DNA of 9,579 bases from Hyphomonadaceae bacterium. GTDB taxonomy: Bacteria; Pseudomonadota; Alphaproteobacteria; Caulobacterales; Aquidulcibacteraceae. The translations under genes and the position numbers were made by a program. Shown piece after piece: positions 6,305-9,579 of this stretch (position 1 is the stretch's first letter; every line of letters starts with the position of its first letter). Below the pieces are notes generated by a model. That model ran no database searches. It was given only the letters and a program-made list of their open reading frames with translations, and was not told where the DNA came from. The stretch lies in assembly GCA_016791325.1 (NCBI GenBank), contig JAEUMU010000245.1, positions 1 to 9,579 of the forward strand, given 5' to 3'.

Positions 6305-6775
6305 ATGCTGACGAGCAAAGCGAAATACGCGCTGCGAGCGATGATCGATCTCGCCATCGAAACCGGGACGGGCCCGCGGCGGCCGTTCTTCATCGGCGAC
6401 ATCGCGCGCCGCCAGGATATTCCGCGCCGCTTCCTGGAAAACATCCTGCTCGACCTGCGCAAGCATGGGCTTGTGGTCAGCCATCGGGGCAAGGCAGGTG
6501 GTTACGCCCTGGCGAAAGCCCCGGATTTGATCAGTTTCGCCGATATTATTCGCGCCATTGACGGGCCGCTGGCCCTGACGCCCTGCACCAGCCGCACCGC
6601 CTATCAACGCTGCGAGGATTGCCGCGACGAAGCCATGTGCGCCATCCGCAAGACAATGCTGAAGGTGCGCCAGGCTTCAGCCGACATTCTGGAAAGCACC
6701 ACGTTGGCGCAGGCGGCGAGCACGGGCGAAGGCGTCAATGACGCCATCGACCAAGTGCGCGCCACGGGCGATTGA
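6305..6775 (+). CDS. Rrf2-family transcriptional regulator with four clustered cysteines
   Basis: The product is 156 residues from the ATG at 6305, with the classic Rrf2 opening MLTSKAKYALRAMIDLA. A winged helix-turn-helix runs from about 30 to 70 (IGDIARRQDIPRRFLENILLDL, then the wing GKAGGYALAK). The C-terminal segment has Cys94, Cys103, Cys106 and Cys112 (C-x8-C-x2-C-x5-C). IscR, NsrR and RirA use cysteines in this region to hold an Fe-S cluster, with different spacing, so cluster binding is plausible but unproven. A GTG at 6287 would add six residues, but neither start has a good ribosome site and the family alignment favours 6305. The gene lies directly upstream of the sulfate importer genes in the same direction, which suggests a sulfur- or cysteine-responsive local regulator. 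CymR, another Rrf2 protein, controls sulfur uptake in Bacillus but lacks such cysteines. Confidence 0.92.
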   Translation: MLTSKAKYALRAMIDLAIETGTGPRRPFFIGDIARRQDIPRRFLENILLDLRKHGLVVSHRGKAGGYALAKAPDLISFADIIRAIDGPLALTPCTSRTAYQRCEDCRDEAMCAIRKTMLKVRQASADILESTTLAQAASTGEGVNDAIDQVRATGD

Positions 6776-6812
6776 TTAGCCCAACTGAAGCCGCGCTGCA
6801 GCGTAAACTCAA

Positions 6813-6830
6813 TTGACTTGGTAGAGTCAA
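6813..6830. promoter_or_regulatory. Inverted repeat TTGACT-N6-AGTCAA, candidate Rrf2 operator for the sulfate operon
   Basis: Perfect 6-bp arms (6813-6818 and 6825-6830) flank a 6-nt spacer. The site lies between the Rrf2 gene and the sulfate-binding protein gene. It resembles the GACT/AGTC core of the E. coli IscR type 1 site, where the spacer is 5 rather than 6. The left arm can also serve as a -35 (TTGACT), which would let a bound protein block transcription; the -10 at the right distance (TTAGCT, 6836-6841) is poor. The link to the neighbouring Rrf2 protein is inferred from position. Confidence 0.55.
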
Positions 6831-6847
6831 CGCACTTAGCTGGCGCA

Positions 6848-6863
6848 CGACGCGAAGGCGTCG
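6848..6863 (+). other. Hairpin in the leader of the sulfate importer operon
   Basis: CGACGC and GCGTCG form a perfect 6-bp stem with a GAAG tetraloop. A second possible stem, CGCCGC (6903-6908) with GCGGCG (6923-6928), follows nearer the ribosome site. The left arm's GACGC could alternatively pair with GCGTC near 6926-6930, so competing folds are possible. I cannot match the leader to a known riboswitch. Confidence 0.35.
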
Positions 6864-6936
6864 CTTTGTGGGCTCCCCGCGCTTTCACGGAGGCGTTGGG
6901 CGCGCCGCCGGTGCGCGCGTACGCGGCGTCTTGTTT

Positions 6937-6943
6937 GAGGAGA
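6937..6943 (+). promoter_or_regulatory. Ribosome binding site deciding the sulfate-binding protein start
   Basis: GAGGAGA lies 6 nt before the ATG at 6950. The frame is open back to a TTG at 6818, but only the 6950 start has a ribosome site and gives a compact lipoprotein signal peptide. Confidence 0.7.
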
Positions 6944-6949
6944 CAGCGC

Positions 6950-7999
6950 ATGCTGCGCGGCGATCAGTTCAGGCCCGCACGGCGGACCATGCTCAGCTTT
7001 ATGCTCGGCGCGGCGGCGCTAAGCGCGTGCGGCGGGGACGAAGCCGCCGGGGCGGGCGTCCGGCTGCTGAATGTCTCTTATGATCCGACGCGGGAGTTTT
7101 ACGAAGAGATCAACCGCGCCTTCGCCGCCCAATGGGCTGGCGAGCATGATGGCGCACGGCTCGCGATTGAAATGTCGCACGGCGGCTCGGGCCGGCAGGC
7201 GCGCGCGGTGATCGATGGGCTTGAAGCAGATGTGGTGACGCTGGCGGTGCCTTATGACATCGATCAGATCGCCGCCAACGGCCTGATCGCGCCGGATTGG
7301 CAACGCCGCCTGCCTCACAACAGCGCGCCCTACACGTCGACCATGGTGTTTCTTGTGCGCGCGGGCAATCCGCGCAATGTGCGCGACTGGAACGATCTGG
7401 TGCGCCCGGATGTTGCGGTGATCACGCCCAACCCAAAAACATCTGGCGGCGCGCGTTGGAATTATCTGGCGGCGTGGGGCTATGCGCTGCGCCAGACAGG
7501 CGCGACGGAAGCGAGCGCGCGGGAGTTCGTGCGCCAAATCTACGCGCGCGTGCCCGTGCTGGACACCGGCGCGCGCGGATCGACCACCACGTTCGCGCAA
7601 CGCGGCATCGGCGATGTGCTGATCACGTGGGAGAACGAAGCGCACTTGGCGCTGGCGGAATTCCCCGATGGGCGCTTTGAGATCGTCACGCCATCGGCGA
7701 GCATCGTGGCCGAACCTTCCGTGGCGCTGGTGGATCGCAACGTCGACCGCCACGGCACGCGCGAAGCGGCGGAGGCCTATCTGCGCTTTCTCTACACGCC
7801 CGATGCGCAGGAGATCGCCGCGCGCCGGTTTTTCCGCCCCACCGACGCAAGCGTGCTGGAGCGCCACCGGGCGAGCTTTCCGGCGCTGGATCTGTTCACG
7901 ACGGACGACGTGTTCGGCCCCTGGCGGCAGATCCACGACACGCATTTCGCCGATGGCGCCATCTTCGATCAGATCACACAAGGCGCATCGCGCCAGTGA
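6950..7999 (+). CDS. sbp: Sulfate ABC transporter substrate-binding lipoprotein (Sbp/CysP family)
   Basis: The 349-residue product binds sulfate, probably also thiosulfate, outside the inner membrane and delivers it to the CysTW permease. The N-terminus [20 protein letters not shown] leads to the lipobox ALSAC, so Cys27 should be lipidated; an RRTMLSF stretch is Tat-like. Family blocks are clear: [40 protein letters not shown], and [28 protein letters not shown]. These blocks match those that contribute anion-contacting backbone amides and the Trp in Sbp. Classical enterobacterial Sbp and CysP are soluble periplasmic proteins, so the lipid anchor is a variation. The stop overlaps the cysT GTG by 4 nt (GTGA). 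The name could equally be cysP; the sequence does not decide. Confidence 0.94.
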   Translation: MLRGDQFRPARRTMLSFMLGAAALSACGGDEAAGAGVRLLNVSYDPTREFYEEINRAFAAQWAGEHDGARLAIEMSHGGSGRQARAVIDGLEADVVTLAVPYDIDQIAANGLIAPDWQRRLPHNSAPYTSTMVFLVRAGNPRNVRDWNDLVRPDVAVITPNPKTSGGARWNYLAAWGYALRQTGATEASAREFVRQIYARVPVLDTGARGSTTTFAQRGIGDVLITWENEAHLALAEFPDGRFEIVTPSASIVAEPSVALVDRNVDRHGTREAAEAYLRFLYTPDAQEIAARRFFRPTDASVLERHRASFPALDLFTTDDVFGPWRQIHDTHFADGAIFDQITQGASRQ

Positions 8000-8847
8000 C
8001 GGCGGCGCCTCCCCGCGCGTGGCGGCTGGTGGAGCCAAGCGCGCTGCCCGGATTCGGGCCGGCGCTAGGCTTCACGCTGGCCTACCTCTCCTTCTTCCTG
8101 CTGTTGCCGCTGGCGGCGCTGGTGCTGCGGCCCTGGGAAGCGGGCTTGGATCATGTGTGGGGCGTGATTACGCAGCCGCGCACGATCGCGGCGCTGCAGC
8201 TGAGCTTCGGGGCCGCCTTCGTGGCGGCGCTGATCAATGCGGTGTTCGGCACGGTCGTAGCGTGGATTTTGGTGCGCTATGAGTTTCCGGGGCGGCGGCT
8301 GCTCGATGCGTTCGTGGATTTACCGTTTGCGCTGCCCACGGCGGTAGCGGGCATTTCGCTGGCGGCGATCTACGCGCCCAACGGCGCGATTGGGTCGCTG
8401 TTTGCGCCGCTGGACATTCGCATCGCCTATACGCCGCTGGGCGTGATGATCGCGCTGATCTTCGTGGGCTTTCCATTCATCGTGCGCTCGATCCAGCCGG
8501 TGCTGGAGGACTTGCATGTGGAGGTGGAGGAAGCCGCCGCCACTTTGGGCGCCACGCGCCTGCGCACGATTTTCACCGTGGTGGCGCCCGCCATTCTGCC
8601 GGCGCTGCTGGCGGGGTTCTCCCTGGCGTTCGCGCGGGCGGTTGGCGAATACGGTTCAGTGATCTTCATCGCCGGCAACTTGCCGAATGTTTCCGAGATC
8701 GCGCCGCTGCTGATCGTGATCCGGCTGGAGGAATTCGATTATGCCGGCGCGGCGGCGATCGGACTGGTGATGCTGGCGGTTTCGTTGCTGATGCTGCTGG
8801 TGCTGAACGTGCTGCAAGGGCGCATCTCGCGGCGGGGGCGCGCATGA
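7996..8847 (+). CDS. cysT: Sulfate ABC transporter permease CysT (CysU)
   Basis: This 283-residue inner-membrane permease has about six hydrophobic segments, the first near residues 21-42 ([21 protein letters not shown]). The [15 protein letters not shown] block is characteristic of CysT. The cytoplasmic EAA loop that docks the ATPase is at Glu179-Ala-Ala with Gly185 ([16 protein letters not shown]). It forms the sulfate channel with CysW. Translation starts at GTG 7996, overlapping the binding-protein stop (GTGA), with an AAGG 12 nt upstream. The stop overlaps the cysW start (ATGA), so the three genes form one tightly coupled unit. Confidence 0.95.
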   Translation: MTAAPPRAWRLVEPSALPGFGPALGFTLAYLSFFLLLPLAALVLRPWEAGLDHVWGVITQPRTIAALQLSFGAAFVAALINAVFGTVVAWILVRYEFPGRRLLDAFVDLPFALPTAVAGISLAAIYAPNGAIGSLFAPLDIRIAYTPLGVMIALIFVGFPFIVRSIQPVLEDLHVEVEEAAATLGATRLRTIFTVVAPAILPALLAGFSLAFARAVGEYGSVIFIAGNLPNVSEIAPLLIVIRLEEFDYAGAAAIGLVMLAVSLLMLLVLNVLQGRISRRGRA

Positions 8848-9579
8848 GCCTGCGCGCTTCACCCGCGCGGCGCGATCCGCCGTGGCTGGTCGCGGCGCTG
8901 ATCGGCGTCGGCGTCGCGTATTTCCTGCTGGTGCTAGCCTTGCCTCTGGTGACGGTGTTCGCGGAAGCGCTGCGGCGCGGCGTTGCGCCTTTCATCGCCG
9001 GGATCAGCGAACCGGACGCCATCGCCGCGATCAAGCTCACGCTGCTGATCGCCGCGATCGCGGTGCCGCTGAATGCGATTTTCGGCGTGGCGGCGGCATG
9101 GGCTGTCACCAAATTTGAGTTCTGGGGCAAGAGCGCGCTGCTGACGCTGATCGATTTGCCGTTTTCGATTTCACCGGTGATCTGCGGGCTGGTTTATGTG
9201 CTGCTTTACGGCGCGCACGGCTGGTTCGGGCCGGCCTTGGATGCGCTGGGCATTCGCGTGATCTTCACGGTGACGGGGATCGTGCTGGCCACGATACTGG
9301 TGACGCTGCCGTTCGTGGCGCGCGAGCTGATCCCGCTGATGCAGGAACAGGGCACCGACGAAGAAGCGGCCGCAGCCACGCTGGGCGCGGGCGGCTGGCG
9401 CACATTCTTCCTAGTGACGCTGCCAAACATCAAATGGGCGCTGATGTATGGCGTGCTGCTGTGCACGGCGCGGGCGATGGGCGAGTTTGGCGCGGTGGCG
9501 GTGGTTTCCGGCCACATTCGCGGCAAGACCGCCACCATGCCGCTGCATGTGGAGATTCTCTACAACGAATACAATTTCG
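8844..9579 (+). CDS. cysW: Sulfate ABC transporter permease CysW, 3' end cut by window edge
   Basis: 245 codons are visible from the ATG at 8844, which overlaps the cysT stop by 4 nt. A GGGGG run 5 nt upstream may serve as the ribosome site. The protein opens [21 protein letters not shown] and has hydrophobic segments near 18-40, 65-90 and 100-125. It carries the CysW hallmarks IDLPFSISPVICGLVYVLLYG and GHIRGKTATMPLHVEILYNEYNF, the latter near the visible end. The EAA loop reads EEAAAATLG, with Gly181 followed at the usual distance by VTLP. Counting back from that glycine puts Ala175 where the canonical glutamate should be, with Glu174 one position earlier. About 30-45 residues are missing. 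A cysA ATPase gene is expected directly downstream. Confidence 0.95.
   Translation, partial: MSLRASPARRDPPWLVAALIGVGVAYFLLVLALPLVTVFAEALRRGVAPFIAGISEPDAIAAIKLTLLIAAIAVPLNAIFGVAAAWAVTKFEFWGKSALLTLIDLPFSISPVICGLVYVLLYGAHGWFGPALDALGIRVIFTVTGIVLATILVTLPFVARELIPLMQEQGTDEEAAAATLGAGGWRTFFLVTLPNIKWALMYGVLLCTARAMGEFGAVAVVSGHIRGKTATMPLHVEILYNEYNF

Noticed and set aside
6824..6828. GANTC (CcrM methylation) sites near promoters, for example here and at 1057-1061
   Set aside because: Five-base sites with one free position are expected dozens of times in this window, so their presence near promoters is not evidence of methylation control.
6818..6949. Extension of the sulfate-binding protein to a TTG at 6818
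   Set aside because: The start has no ribosome site and lies inside the inverted repeat. The ATG at 6950 has GAGGAGA at the right distance and a proper signal peptide.
7019..8038. Long open frame (339 codons) on the minus strand opposite the sulfate-binding protein
   Set aside because: It has no domain signature and lies opposite a clear conserved gene; it is explained by codon bias.
1..9579. CRISPR array, tRNA, rRNA, insertion sequence or prophage
   Set aside because: No spaced repeat series, no tRNA-like cloverleaf and no transposase or integrase gene was seen on either strand. Base composition appears uniform.

Overview
The window looks like chromosomal DNA from a free-living alphaproteobacterium. 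The DNA is very GC-rich with strong G/C third-position preference, genes are packed into short operons with 4-base start/stop overlaps, and sites of the FNR/FixK type (TTGAT-N4-ATCAA) are present. A Caulobacterales/Hyphomonadaceae-like or sphingomonad-like host is plausible, but this is inferred from style and gene content; no rRNA or marker gene is present. I see no mobile element, tRNA, rRNA or CRISPR array.

Left part (1-1030). A gene on the minus strand, cut by the left edge, starts at 170 and encodes an exported protein with a Tat-like signal, probably of the DUF885 family. Its upstream region carries an unusual nested inverted repeat (257-310). Next, also on the minus strand, is a TetR-family repressor (361-951). 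It is divergent from an efflux operon, and the shared intergenic region holds two TTGACA/TGTCAA palindromes spaced exactly 21 bp centre to centre, which look like the repressor's operators.

Efflux operon (1031-5137). A periplasmic adaptor (membrane fusion) lipoprotein is followed with zero spacing by a 1019-residue RND pump that keeps the proton-relay Asp-Asp and Lys residues. No outer-membrane channel gene is present. The adaptor gene has an in-frame TAA exactly where its signal peptide should begin, directly after a good Shine-Dalgarno and a GTG. The gene may be damaged, the sequence may be wrong, or translation may start in an unusual way.

Middle (5138-6775). A PhyH-family Fe(II)/2-oxoglutarate dioxygenase gene has a perfect FNR/FixK box in its upstream region and is followed by a 10-bp stem-loop. 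Then comes an Rrf2-family regulator with four clustered cysteines, preceded by a second, 9/10 FNR-like box.

Right part (6776-9579). The Rrf2 gene is followed by a sulfate ABC importer operon in the same orientation: an unusual lipidated sulfate-binding protein, then CysT and CysW permeases joined by GTGA and ATGA overlaps. CysW is cut by the right edge, and the ATPase CysA is expected just beyond it. A perfect TTGACT-N6-AGTCAA inverted repeat and a structured leader of about 119 nt lie between the regulator and the binding-protein gene. This suggests local control of sulfate uptake by the Rrf2 protein.

The most interesting points are the broken adaptor signal peptide, the two FNR-type boxes around an oxygen-using enzyme and an Fe-S-type regulator, and the Rrf2/sulfate-transport pairing. 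I did not find a clearly new multi-gene system.
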